Shown: positions 43,184 through 52,593, counted from the stretch's first letter. The stretch is 64,000 bases of DNA from Bizionia sp. (GCA_020631395.1 JAHDHI010000018.1:1-64000), one strand, 5' to 3'. The notes: generated by a model from the sequence alone, not told the origin. Translations and numbers: made by a program.

Positions 43184-44014
43184 ATGAAACCTGTCAACTG
43201 GATATTCGATTTCATCTCCAAAGACATTTTAGCGAGTAAATCCATAAGCAAGGATTTACTCGCTAAAGCTTCTGGGGAATTCTCTTTGCTTTGTTTCATA
43301 TTGAACGAGGAAAGTCGACTTCCTAAAAAATATTTAAAACTGTTGAAAATAATAGACAATAAAAACATCTTGCCGGAATACCATGGTATTTTCACCAAAT
43401 ATTGCCTTGAAAACACCATAGATTTTCAAAGCATAAGGAAATCCGACGCCAAAGGACTGGAAATAGACTACATCAAATCCATCTTTTACAATGAAAATCA
43501 CAATTGGTTCGGCAAATTCTTATTTTATTTAAAGGACATTGAATCCAAGGGCATAGGTACTGCAAACACCTATTACCTCACACACATCATTTTTTACAGC
43601 ACTCATTTCGGATCCAATGACTATTGGAATGAACAGTTGAAAATGAAAACACTCTGCCTGGAAGTACTATCGTTATGCATCGACAAATACAATGTGCAGA
43701 AAAATTGGGATCTTTTACGAGAATTGTATCTATGCCAACTTTATATGGACAACAACCTTATCGACCATGTCAAGCAAGTCTTTGATCGAGAAAACAGATC
43801 CATAAAATCGAAACAGGGATGGTATCTTTCCGACGGTAACCGCTTGAATCATTACGAAACTCATTATTCCAGTTTGACATCCGAAGAAAAATACAGCTTG
43901 TACCATACCACGATCATTTCATTGATTCTAGAAATCACCATTGAGAAAATGATAGACGACAACATGCTTGCCCATATTCCTTGCTCTTTTTCCCTTAAGA
44001 GCCACTATAAGTGA
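43184..44014 (+). CDS. Protein of unknown function, second of a coupled pair
   Basis: 276 aa, MKPVNWIFDFISKDILASKS. Mostly helical by residue pattern; a central part has YLKDIESKGIGTANTYYL and many aromatic residues. No membrane helix, signal or catalytic motif was recognised. The first 28 codons carry a perfect 16-bp inverted repeat (43228-43267), encoding ILASKSI/KDLLAKAS. It begins at the base after the upstream stop codon. Length and lack of motif argue against a simple toxin. Confidence 0.6.
   Translation: MKPVNWIFDFISKDILASKSISKDLLAKASGEFSLLCFILNEESRLPKKYLKLLKIIDNKNILPEYHGIFTKYCLENTIDFQSIRKSDAKGLEIDYIKSIFYNENHNWFGKFLFYLKDIESKGIGTANTYYLTHIIFYSTHFGSNDYWNEQLKMKTLCLEVLSLCIDKYNVQKNWDLLRELYLCQLYMDNNLIDHVKQVFDRENRSIKSKQGWYLSDGNRLNHYETHYSSLTSEEKYSLYHTTIISLILEITIEKMIDDNMLAHIPCSFSLKSHYK
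43228..43267. repeat. Perfect 16-bp inverted repeat inside a coding region
   Basis: Arms TTTAGCGAGTAAATCC (43228-43243) and GGATTTACTCGCTAAA (43252-43267) with 8-nt loop ATAAGCAA, inside codons 15-28 of the 276-aa gene. No U-run follows and it lies just after the start, so it is not an ordinary terminator. It could act as an mRNA structure or a protein-binding site. Confidence 0.9.
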
Positions 44015-44162
44015 CGAAATCACCCCCTTTCCATTGCTAGGATTAGATTGAATGCCAAAACATGAAAGCATGGCCCAAAAAAACAGCTATGGTTTATGTA
44101 TATTTACCTTTAACTTCATTTTCATAAAATGGAACCTCGCTAACTATAAGATATATGGCATT

Positions 44163-45692
44163 ATGAAAAAATGTTTTTTTTTAACTCCGTTGTTGCTGCT
44201 GTTATTCAATTGTCAATCCAATAAAAAAGAAAAGGAAACTCCTCCCAACATCATTTATTTCCTAGCAGACGACTTGGGGTATGGAGAAGTTGGTGCTTAC
44301 GGACAACAAAAAATTCTCACCCCGAACATAGATGCCTTGGCAAAAAACGGAATGCAATTTACACAGCACTATTCCGGCGCACCCGTATGTGCTCCAGCCC
44401 GTTATGTGTTTTTGACAGGACAACACACTGGTCACGCCTACATTAGAGGAAATGACGAATGGAGGGAACGTGGGGATGTATGGAATTATCAAAAAGCATC
44501 ACAAGACCCATCTTTGGAAGGCCAACGCCCCATACCAGACAGCACCGTAACCTTAGGAGAACAACTACAAAAAGGAGGCTACAAGACGGGGATCTTTGGC
44601 AAATGGGGATTGGGTGCTCCAGAAAGCGAAGGCACTCCAAATCTTCAAGGGTTCGATTATTTCTATGGCTACAATTGCCAAAGACAGGCACACAACCTCT
44701 ACCCTTCGCACCTTTGGGAAAACACGACAAAGGACACGCTTAACAATGCCTTGATAGCTCCAAGTACAAAACTGGACTCGTTGGCAGACATATATGATGA
44801 AGCCAGTTATGCAAAGTTCACACAACGAGATTATGCTCCGAAAAAGATACACGACAAGGCCTTGACCTTCATCAAAGACAACAAGGACAATCCATTTTTC
44901 ATGTATTATGCTTCTCCTCTACCTCATTTGCCATTGCAGGCTCCAAAAGAGTATGTGGACAAGTACCGCAAGATTCTAGGAGATGAAGAACCCTACGTTG
45001 GAGACCATGCCTATTTTCCAAACAGATACCCAAGAGCAACTTACGCTGCAATGATAAGCTACTTGGACGATCAATTGGGTGAGTTGGTGTCTACCTTGAA
45101 AGATTTGGGAATCTATGAAAACACCGTTATCATATTTTCTAGCGACAATGGTCCAACCTATTTGGGAGGTGTCGATTTCGACTACTTTGAAAGCTCCAAG
45201 CCTTTTCAAAATGGATATGGAAAAACCAAGGGATTCGTATATGAAGGAGGCATAAGGGTACCGCTCATTGTCAGTTGGCCAAACCACATCAAGCCAGGAA
45301 CCACAAACAAACATATTTCGGCATTTTACGATATGATGCCAACAATATGCGAACTATCGGGAGTAGAAGCTCCCAAAGGCATAGACGGCATTAGTTTCAA
45401 GCCTACTTTGCTAGATCAAAAACAAAGGCAGCACGACTATCTATATTGGGAGTTTCCCAGTTACAAAGGACAACAAGCCATAAGAATGGGCAAATGGAAA
45501 GGCATAAGGAAAAACATCTTCGAGGGCAATCTAAAATTGGAACTATACGATTTGGAAAACGATGTTTCGGAAAGCAACGACATAGCTCATCTACACCCAG
45601 ACATCATAGAAAAAATGGAGGCCATCATGATAAAGGAACATCAGTCCTCATCAAACGACAATTTCAAATTCAAACAATTGGGAGATGAATGA
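44163..45692 (+). CDS. FGly-dependent sulfatase lipoprotein (arylsulfatase family)
   Basis: 509 aa from 44163 (MKKCFFLTPLLLLLFNC, lipobox Cys); the 37 codons before it look non-coding. The sulfatase metal site is in LADDLGYGEVG, and the formylglycine core is VCAPAR (CxPxR), with TGQHTGH downstream. IFSSDNGPTYLGG and the late IRMGKWKGIRK fit the family S1 fold. It desulfates a carbohydrate or aryl sulfate once a sulfatase maturase converts the Cys; that maturase gene is not in the window. In marine flavobacteria such enzymes often act on algal sulfated glycans. Confidence 0.92.
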   Translation: MKKCFFLTPLLLLLFNCQSNKKEKETPPNIIYFLADDLGYGEVGAYGQQKILTPNIDALAKNGMQFTQHYSGAPVCAPARYVFLTGQHTGHAYIRGNDEWRERGDVWNYQKASQDPSLEGQRPIPDSTVTLGEQLQKGGYKTGIFGKWGLGAPESEGTPNLQGFDYFYGYNCQRQAHNLYPSHLWENTTKDTLNNALIAPSTKLDSLADIYDEASYAKFTQRDYAPKKIHDKALTFIKDNKDNPFFMYYASPLPHLPLQAPKEYVDKYRKILGDEEPYVGDHAYFPNRYPRATYAAMISYLDDQLGELVSTLKDLGIYENTVIIFSSDNGPTYLGGVDFDYFESSKPFQNGYGKTKGFVYEGGIRVPLIVSWPNHIKPGTTNKHISAFYDMMPTICELSGVEAPKGIDGISFKPTLLDQKQRQHDYLYWEFPSYKGQQAIRMGKWKGIRKNIFEGNLKLELYDLENDVSESNDIAHLHPDIIEKMEAIMIKEHQSSSNDNFKFKQLGDE

Positions 45693-45880
45693 CCTGTAAA
45701 TGACCTGTAGTTGTTTTAGCATCAATAGATATTTAGATGAGCTTTGCTACCGTTTAAATAGATCTACTAGCAAAGTGAACATCTTCAACAATCTTATTGT
45801 AAGAATGGTGCATTCTGATAAAATTTATCAAAACAAAATTATATGCTCGTAACTAATGACCTCTAATTATTAAAATCCCA

Positions 45881-46783
45881 CTAATAAACAGCATTAATAA
45901 TATTTATGTCTTTTGTTGTCATATAACTACGATTGGGAATTATAGTACTTCCGTCTACTCTCCTCATAGATCTCCAACCGTTATCTTTAGCTTCTTGAGT
46001 TCTAAAGAAGTTTGAACCGTACATCATTATAGAATTAGTATCGAGTACATCTGAAATCTCATAACCATCAGCATCTGACACCTTGAAATAATTGGACTTT
46101 TTATTCGTCAATATATTATTAAATAATACATCAACATAGGCATCTCTATTCCAATGGTTTTGTTCGTGAATAATTCCAGCCACGTGCAAAAATTCGTGAA
46201 TCGCCGTACCTTGAGAACAGTTCAAAGATATGTTCATTTTTTGTCCAGGGAATTTTTTGTTTTTATATCCTACTTCCGCCGAGCAGCCTTTTGATTCACT
46301 ATAACCTACCCATACATACCCTTCATTATCATTATTCCATTTACGTACATTTAAATCGGTATTATTAGTAATGTAATTAGCAGCGTTATCTACCTTGTTC
46401 TTGGTAGCCTGTGGCATATTATTAGAATATCTATATAGGATGGTTTTATTGGGCCATTTAATCTTTCGTCTATCCCATACTCCTTTACCTGCTAATTCCG
46501 ATTCAAAATTCTCTTTAGACAAGATCATATCACCCAAGGCGTAATTTCCGTCACCAAAATCTACAACTTCAACCCGAGTACCATACAAGGTTTTAAATAC
46601 TCTGGGAAATCCTTGATACGTTGCTTGTTCAGCCTCTAAAGTCAATCTTAATTCATCACTGATAGCCGCTTCCTTTTCAGCTTCAGGTGCAGATTCTTCC
46701 AATTCACAAGAGGCTACGAATACCAATAAAGGAATAACCATTAGAAGTCTTTTAAATTTTAAACTAATTTTTAATGTTTTCAT
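45881..46783 (-). CDS. Astacin-like (M12) metallopeptidase lipoprotein
   Basis: 300 aa. Lipoprotein signal ending near Cys26 (VASCELEES). The zinc motif is HEFLHVAGIIHE (His196, His200, His206; Glu197 catalytic), and the Met-turn is SIMMYGS (~253) with the Tyr ligand. This is the astacin (M12A) pattern HExxHxxGxxH. An N-terminal ~90-residue region may be a propeptide. Lipid-anchored on the envelope, it likely degrades external proteins. Codon use is AT-rich. Stand-alone gene. Confidence 0.9.
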   Translation of the reverse strand: MKTLKISLKFKRLLMVIPLLVFVASCELEESAPEAEKEAAISDELRLTLEAEQATYQGFPRVFKTLYGTRVEVVDFGDGNYALGDMILSKENFESELAGKGVWDRRKIKWPNKTILYRYSNNMPQATKNKVDNAANYITNNTDLNVRKWNNDNEGYVWVGYSESKGCSAEVGYKNKKFPGQKMNISLNCSQGTAIHEFLHVAGIIHEQNHWNRDAYVDVLFNNILTNKKSNYFKVSDADGYEISDVLDTNSIMMYGSNFFRTQEAKDNGWRSMRRVDGSTIIPNRSYMTTKDINIINAVY

Positions 46784-47064
46784 ACTAAAAAATTTAATAT
46801 TAAGTTGTTGAATTTAACAAAAAAATCACATTATCCCTATTAACTTCAAGTATTAAATACAATATCAAGCATTTAGGCGAGTACGGAGAAAAGCGACAAA
46901 GAAAAACGAGATTAAACCTCAATACACAGAACAGCCTTAATCCTCTCTTTTGTTCCTTCTAATTTATATACCCATTTTTATTCCCATACAACACCAACAA
47001 TTAAACTCTAGTTTATAACATATTAAATAGCGCAATGTGTTTACATCAATCCCTTCAACATCCC

Positions 47065-48771
47065 TTACTCTTTCTCATCAAAAGGACTATAAGGTCGCTC
47101 TGTGATGACAGGCCTTTTGCCAAAGTTAAAACTTAGCATGCCATCACCGTTGCCTTTCCAGCTCATATGACAACTTATGCAGCCTTGTTGGTTGAAACTA
47201 GCAGAATCTATAGGGCCATAAGGAGGCGTCTTTTGCCAAAACCAACGCACCGTACCGTCTTTGTCTTTAGCCTTGTACATAATGGTTAATTCTACCAGGT
47301 CGCTAAAACGAGGGACATTGGGAGGCGTCGTTCGGTAATTTTCCTTTAGGACAATACTTCCTACTGGCAAAGAGGAAATCGTTGTTGGGTTGTTTTCATA
47401 AGCCTCCAAAGCAATGTCGTTAACGTAAATTTTAATGGTCTTTCCATGTGGGTTCTCACCAGGAGTCGCTTTGCTGAAGACATTCCATTTGTCGTCTGGC
47501 CAAGTACCCCATTTTTTATAGGGATTGGCACGCATCACATATTTCAATACGTCTGGCCCATTGGGTTCCGGCAATTTGGCAACTGGATTGGTTGCTCTAC
47601 CCATTACCCAACTAAAATCGGAGTAAATGGTAGGATTGGAAGAGCGTGCAAAGGCATGACAACCAATGCAACTACTCGCCGTTTGATTGAAGGTCTCCAT
47701 GCTGCTATTCGCCAAATTTTGCAATATCGGGCTTCCTACCCTGGTTTTGTCCGTTGGCCATTGCACACCAATAAGCTTGTAATGTTCCCAAACGGATTTT
47801 TGCTCGTGCAAATCCTCTTGGTACTCTTTATTTGCCATTTTTACCCAATCTGGAATGAGGTTTTGCCGTGTTACCTGTGTCATAGTTTGCTCTGGGCAAT
47901 CACATTGTCTACTGTTGTTTTCACAATAGCCTATGGCTTTGTCTGAATCGTAAAAAGAAGGCACGATACCTGCTTTCTTTGTCGCTTCTGTTTCCACATT
48001 GTCATTTTGCTCGAAAGTCATCCAAACGAAATTGGGGTTGGAAGGTGTCTTATACACAATGTGAAGACCTACCAATCCAACCAATTGTTCCGAACAGTCT
48101 TCTATCTTGCTTTTTACCACATCAGGAATGCAGCCGTCATTTTTAATGTCCTTGCCATCTGGAATGTACACGATGGCTTTGGAGGTGTAATAACGTCCAA
48201 TGTCATCTCTTTCTGGATCCAAGATTCGCCAAGAGGCTTTTAATTCCATGCTTCCGACAGGGAAATCGATTTGGCTTCCCGCTTGCTTTACGGCATTGTA
48301 AAACTGATTTTCCAAGACATACTGAAACATTGGTTTGTTCATATACACTTCGTAATGCACCAGATTGGAATTTTTATCAATGAGCACACCACCAACAGCC
48401 TGGTCTGTTTCGGTAATCATCGGGCTTATCTTGGAAGTGATTCTTAAAATCTTATTGCTACCGGAAATGGTATCGCAAACTGTCAGATTAGCCGGAGTTG
48501 GTTCTCCCCAAGCAGTAGGACTTTCTGCATTGGGTAAAAAGATGTCATAGGCTTCTTTGTAGTTTTCCCAATGTGTACCTGCCCCATCGTCTACAAGCGC
48601 ATTGATGGCCAAAAAGGTATCCCAAGCAAACTTGGCTGCCTCTTTGGGAGTCGCACCAGAACGCAAATCTTCTGGAAGACCTCCGTCTTTTACGACATCT
48701 TCAAGCTCGGACTTACCATCACAACTGGTCATTAAACAAAATAATACGAATAGGCAAAAGGAAGCTTTCAT
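47065..48771 (-). CDS. Two-CxxCH lipoprotein (c-type cytochrome-like)
   Basis: 568 aa from 48771 (MKASFCLFVLFCLMTSCDG lipoprotein start); the longer open frame to 48816 is unlikely. It has two haem-c motifs, CIGCH (~residue 368) and CISCH (~531), about 160 residues apart. Each is preceded by a beta-rich domain, and CDCPEQTM lies upstream of the first. It may transfer electrons in the periplasm or be a haem-bound enzyme. No oxidase or reductase gene is adjacent. The exact family is not recognised. Confidence 0.72.
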   Translation of the reverse strand: MKASFCLFVLFCLMTSCDGKSELEDVVKDGGLPEDLRSGATPKEAAKFAWDTFLAINALVDDGAGTHWENYKEAYDIFLPNAESPTAWGEPTPANLTVCDTISGSNKILRITSKISPMITETDQAVGGVLIDKNSNLVHYEVYMNKPMFQYVLENQFYNAVKQAGSQIDFPVGSMELKASWRILDPERDDIGRYYTSKAIVYIPDGKDIKNDGCIPDVVKSKIEDCSEQLVGLVGLHIVYKTPSNPNFVWMTFEQNDNVETEATKKAGIVPSFYDSDKAIGYCENNSRQCDCPEQTMTQVTRQNLIPDWVKMANKEYQEDLHEQKSVWEHYKLIGVQWPTDKTRVGSPILQNLANSSMETFNQTASSCIGCHAFARSSNPTIYSDFSWVMGRATNPVAKLPEPNGPDVLKYVMRANPYKKWGTWPDDKWNVFSKATPGENPHGKTIKIYVNDIALEAYENNPTTISSLPVGSIVLKENYRTTPPNVPRFSDLVELTIMYKAKDKDGTVRWFWQKTPPYGPIDSASFNQQGCISCHMSWKGNGDGMLSFNFGKRPVITERPYSPFDEKE

Positions 48772-48879
48772 GGCGATTATTGTTTTATTGGTACAAGGTA
48801 GCATAAGTAAAAACAATGCATACCCGTAATTACACCTGTATTTTTTTGAAGAAAAACTATGTATTGCACCGTTTTTTTA

Positions 48880-48912
48880 TTGCTGAAACACAGTACAATT
48901 AAACTATATTTG
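48880..48912 (+). promoter_or_regulatory. Promoter of the dihydrouridine synthase gene
   Basis: TTG (48880-48882), a 22-nt spacer and TATATTTG (48905-48912), 19 nt before the ATG. Confidence 0.65.
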
Positions 48913-48931
48913 CAGCATTATAAATCAATTT

Positions 48932-49879
48932 ATGTCGTTTACACTGCTGTCTTCACCATTGCAAGGCTTTACCGATTTTCGTTTTCGCAATGCGTTTCAC
49001 AAATATTTTGGAGGCATAGACACATTTTATTCTCCATACATAAGACTCAATGGGAAGTTGATCGTAAAAGGGTCTTACGAACGAGACATACTACCGGAAA
49101 ACAACACGACATTGGAGGTTATCCCGCAAGTGATAACCAACGATGTGGAAGAATTCTTGTTTGTCGCAAAGTACGTACGACAGTTTGGCTACAGAGAACT
49201 CAATTGGAACCTTGGTTGTCCCTATCCAATGGTTACCAAACGTGGTATGGGCTCAGGTTTGATTGCAGATCCTGCAAAAATTGACCACGTATTGAAACGT
49301 GCTCACACGGAAACTGACATCATCGTGTCCATGAAAATGCGAATGGGCTATGAAAACAGTGCTGAGATTTTAGATGCTTTGCCCGTTTTGGATCAATACC
49401 CTTTGAAGAACATAGCCATTCATGCTCGCATAGGGAAACAACTCTATAAAGGTGGTGTGGATTTAGACGCATTTCAACGTTGCGTGGATAACACCAAACA
49501 CAAGTTGTATTACAATGGGGACATTAAAACGGTAACGCAATTCAAAGCCATTCAAGAACGTTTTCCAAGCATAGACCATTTTATGATAGGTCGCGGTTTG
49601 ATAGCTGATCCTTTTTTACCAAGTATGATAAAAAGTGATACGTTGGACTACCCAAAAGACAGATTCGAAACATTTGCTGCATTTCATGAGGAAATATATC
49701 AACAATATGATGCTGCCCTATCTGGGCCCACACCAATAAAGATGAAAATGTTGGGTTTTTGGGAGTATTTTTCGCAATCGTTTACGAACCCTCAAAAGAC
49801 CTACAAGAAAATCAAAAAGGCGACAAACTCGCAAAAGTACCAACAAGCAGTAGCCGAGATATTGAAGGGAGAACAATAG
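48932..49879 (+). CDS. tRNA-dihydrouridine synthase (Dus family)
   Basis: 315 aa, the standard Dus length. The FMN-binding TIM barrel starts LLSSPLQGFTDFRFR. The catalytic Cys is about 96 in NWNLGCPYPMVTKRGMGSGL, and YNGDIKT is the FMN-phosphate region. DHFMIGRGLIADPF follows. Dus enzymes reduce uridines in tRNA D-loops with NADPH and FMN. It resembles the DusC-like group. It is followed by a hairpin and the radical SAM gene. Confidence 0.92.
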   Translation: MSFTLLSSPLQGFTDFRFRNAFHKYFGGIDTFYSPYIRLNGKLIVKGSYERDILPENNTTLEVIPQVITNDVEEFLFVAKYVRQFGYRELNWNLGCPYPMVTKRGMGSGLIADPAKIDHVLKRAHTETDIIVSMKMRMGYENSAEILDALPVLDQYPLKNIAIHARIGKQLYKGGVDLDAFQRCVDNTKHKLYYNGDIKTVTQFKAIQERFPSIDHFMIGRGLIADPFLPSMIKSDTLDYPKDRFETFAAFHEEIYQQYDAALSGPTPIKMKMLGFWEYFSQSFTNPQKTYKKIKKATNSQKYQQAVAEILKGEQ

Positions 49880-49885
49880 TTTTTT

Positions 49886-49911
49886 GTCATTCCTGCATGT
49901 GTTGGAATGAC
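49886..49911. repeat. GTCATTCC/GGAATGAC hairpin (dispersed type)
   Basis: Arms GTCATTCC (49886-49893) and GGAATGAC (49904-49911), loop TGCATGTGTT. Related to the hairpin at 30107-30126. It sits just after the Dus gene and could also help terminate transcription. Confidence 0.6.
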
Positions 49912-49935
49912 GGTCGAACTTTTCAACTATCTTTG
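49902..49935 (+). promoter_or_regulatory. Promoter inside the longer radical SAM frame
   Basis: TTG (49902-49904), 23-nt spacer and TATCTTTG (49928-49935). It lies downstream of the first ATG (49907), which supports a later start at 49958. Confidence 0.5.
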
Positions 49936-49957
49936 CATCAAAATCATTACGTCAGCA

Positions 49958-52156
49958 TTGAAAGATCTTTTACTCATTACGCCTCCATTCACTCAATTGA
50001 ATACGCCTTACCCTGCAACTGCATACATTAAAGGCTTTTTGAATACGAAAGGCATTTCTGCATTTCAAATGGATTTGGGCATAGAGGTCATTTTGGAGCT
50101 TTTCAGCAAAAAGACATTTGAGAAGCTATTCGACTTGGCCATTGAAAACGATTCCATAGTTTCAGAAAATTGTCAACGCATCTATGTCTTAAAGGATGAT
50201 TACTTGCAACCTTTGGATGCAGTTATTCGTTTTCTACAAGGTAAAAATCAAACTTTGGCCAGACAAATCTGTACAGACAATTTTCTCCCAAAAGCATCCA
50301 GATTCGAACAATTGGATGATATGAATTGGGCCTTTGGTGAAATGGGAATGCAAGACAAGGCCAAACATTTTGCAACCTTGTATCTCGAAGATCTATCGGA
50401 TTTCATCATCGAATGCATCGATCCAAATTTCGGTTTTAGCCGCTATGCAGAACGCTTGGGGCAAAGTGCCAACTCATTCGACGAATTGTATGATAGCTTA
50501 CAAGAAAACACCACGTTCATTGACGACATAACCCTACGAATTCTTGAGGATCGCTTAAAGACAGTACAACCAAAATTGGTTTGCATCTCCGTTCCTTTTC
50601 CTGGCAATCTATATTCTGCCTTTCGATGTGCACAACATATAAAGGCAAACCATCCAACCATTTCGATATCCATGGGTGGTGGGTTTCCAAATACGGAATT
50701 GAGATCGGTCACAGATACCCGCGTTTTTGAGTTTTTCGATTACATTACTTTGGATGATGGCGAATTGCCCATCGAACTACTTTGCAAAGCCGTTTGCGAT
50801 GCTGACGCAGACCAAAGCAAACGGACTTACAAGCGTACCTTTCTATTGGAAAACGAAACGGTAACCTACAAGAACGACACAACAAAACCCGATTACAAGC
50901 AACACGCGGTAGGAACTCCCGATTATTCCGATTTGTTGTTGGAAGATTACATTTCGGTCATAGAAATTGCCAATCCCATGCATAGTCTGTGGAGCGATGG
51001 CCGTTGGAACAAATTGACAATGGCACACGGTTGCTATTGGGGGAAGTGCACCTTTTGCGACATCTCCTTGGATTACATAAAAACATACGAGCCCATCGCC
51101 GCCAAACTATTGGTGGACAGAATGGAGGAACTGGTAGAACAAACCAACGAAACAGGATTCCATTTCGTAGACGAGGCAGCCCCACCGGCATTGATGAAAG
51201 CGCTGGCCTTGGAAATTTTAAAGCGAAGATTGACCGTTACATGGTGGACCAACATCAGGTTCGAAAAAAACTTTACAAAGGACCTTTGCTTGTTATTGAA
51301 AGCATCCGGATGTATTGCCGTTTCAGGCGGTTTGGAAGTGGCCTCGGATCGTTTGTTGAAGTTAATAGACAAAGGCGTTACCGTAGAACAAGTAGCACGG
51401 GTAACCCGAAACTTTACCGAAGCCAACATCATGGTACATTCCTACTTGATGTATGGCTACCCAACACAAACAATACAAGAAACCGTGGACAGCTTGGAAA
51501 TGGTAAGGCAACTGTTTGAAGTTGGCATCCTACAATCCGGTTTTTGGCACCAATTCGCATTGACGACGCATAGTCCAGTAGGACAAAATCCATCGGACTA
51601 TGGTGTTCTGCCAAATTACAAGACCATCACATTTGCCAACAACGATGTTGATTTCACTGACAGTACGGGAATAGATCATGGCAAATTCAGTTTCGGTTTG
51701 AAAAAATCCTTGTTCAATTTCATGCATGGCATTGGGTTCGACCTACCTTTGGATGAATGGTTCGACTTTAAAATCCCCCAAACGACGATACACCCCAATT
51801 TCATATACGACAGTTTGGAAACCGAAATCAATTTCAACATAAAACCCACTGCAAAAATAACATGGTTGGGTCGCTTGCCTCTAGTCGCTGAATTTTCAAA
51901 AACAAAAAGAGGTGAAACCAAGAACTTTCTGGAAATGACATTTCACGATAAAATTGAAACGTTTCAAATTATCACCGAAAAAGAAAAGGGAGAATGGTTT
52001 TTGGACACTCTGGAATTGCTTTCTCCCAATAACGAAAAACAACTTTCCTTTTCCCAATTAAAAGTAGATTTCGAAACGCATTTCGAAGATTTTGAACTAT
52101 TTTGGTTTTCGAAACCCATTTTTACGCTTCGCGATTACGGATTGTTGGTTTTGTAA
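49958..52156 (+). CDS. B12-binding-type radical SAM protein
   Basis: 732 aa from the TTG at 49958 (reading MKDLLLITPPFTQLNTPYP); an ATG at 49907 exists, but a promoter (-7 box 49928-49935) lies after it. The N-terminal part is the family's usual opening (LLLITPPFTQLNTPYPATAY), then a Rossmann-like region (LVCISVPFPGNLY, SISMGGGFPNTE) typical of cobalamin-binding radical SAM enzymes. No DxHxxG base-off motif was seen. The 4Fe-4S motif is CYWGKCTFCDISLDYI. It carries out an unknown SAM-radical reaction. The SET-domain gene follows 22 nt later. Confidence 0.82.
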   Translation: MKDLLLITPPFTQLNTPYPATAYIKGFLNTKGISAFQMDLGIEVILELFSKKTFEKLFDLAIENDSIVSENCQRIYVLKDDYLQPLDAVIRFLQGKNQTLARQICTDNFLPKASRFEQLDDMNWAFGEMGMQDKAKHFATLYLEDLSDFIIECIDPNFGFSRYAERLGQSANSFDELYDSLQENTTFIDDITLRILEDRLKTVQPKLVCISVPFPGNLYSAFRCAQHIKANHPTISISMGGGFPNTELRSVTDTRVFEFFDYITLDDGELPIELLCKAVCDADADQSKRTYKRTFLLENETVTYKNDTTKPDYKQHAVGTPDYSDLLLEDYISVIEIANPMHSLWSDGRWNKLTMAHGCYWGKCTFCDISLDYIKTYEPIAAKLLVDRMEELVEQTNETGFHFVDEAAPPALMKALALEILKRRLTVTWWTNIRFEKNFTKDLCLLLKASGCIAVSGGLEVASDRLLKLIDKGVTVEQVARVTRNFTEANIMVHSYLMYGYPTQTIQETVDSLEMVRQLFEVGILQSGFWHQFALTTHSPVGQNPSDYGVLPNYKTITFANNDVDFTDSTGIDHGKFSFGLKKSLFNFMHGIGFDLPLDEWFDFKIPQTTIHPNFIYDSLETEINFNIKPTAKITWLGRLPLVAEFSKTKRGETKNFLEMTFHDKIETFQIITEKEKGEWFLDTLELLSPNNEKQLSFSQLKVDFETHFEDFELFWFSKPIFTLRDYGLLVL

Positions 52157-52177
52157 TTTCATCTATGAAAAAAGAAT

Positions 52178-52591
52178 ATGTCTAACACCATCGACACTCC
52201 CGAATCCGATTACTTGTATATCGAGATTTCCCAATTACCCAATGCAGGTAACGGTTTGTTTACAGCCATAGACATTTACAGAAGTGAAATAATTTCTCTG
52301 TTCAAAGGTGAAGTTCTATCGGATGCAGTAGCCAAGACAAGGGCAGAAAAAGGAGAAGATCAATACTTCATCAATTTGTTGAATGGCAGCATCATGGATT
52401 CCAAGCACGTTGACTGTTTTGCAAAATATGCCAATGACACCAACGGTTTTAACAACTCTCCATTTAAAAACAATGCTCAAATAACTTTAAACGAAGATGA
52501 CGAAGTATGCATTGTTGCCACTCGCAAAATAAAAGCTGGGTCAGAATTTTTTTGTGGTTATGGCAAACGCTATTGGAAGAAACATCGTTAA
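52178..52591 (+). CDS. SET-domain protein methyltransferase-like
   Basis: 137 aa, the size of a lone SET domain. NAGNGLFTAIDI is the SAM-side strand, FAKYANDTNGFNNSPF takes the place of the NH motif in SET domains, and FCGYGKRYWKK matches the C-terminal GY(G)xxY motif. SET enzymes methylate lysines, chiefly in eukaryotes but also in some bacteria on ribosomal or other proteins. It lies 22 nt after the radical SAM gene and is probably co-transcribed. Target unknown. Confidence 0.78.
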   Translation: MSNTIDTPESDYLYIEISQLPNAGNGLFTAIDIYRSEIISLFKGEVLSDAVAKTRAEKGEDQYFINLLNGSIMDSKHVDCFAKYANDTNGFNNSPFKNNAQITLNEDDEVCIVATRKIKAGSEFFCGYGKRYWKKHR

Positions 52592-52593
52592 AC

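Noticed and set aside
42950-44014. Toxin-antitoxin module
   Set aside because: The second protein is 276 aa with no toxin motif and the first has no DNA-binding motif. The tight spacing alone is not enough.
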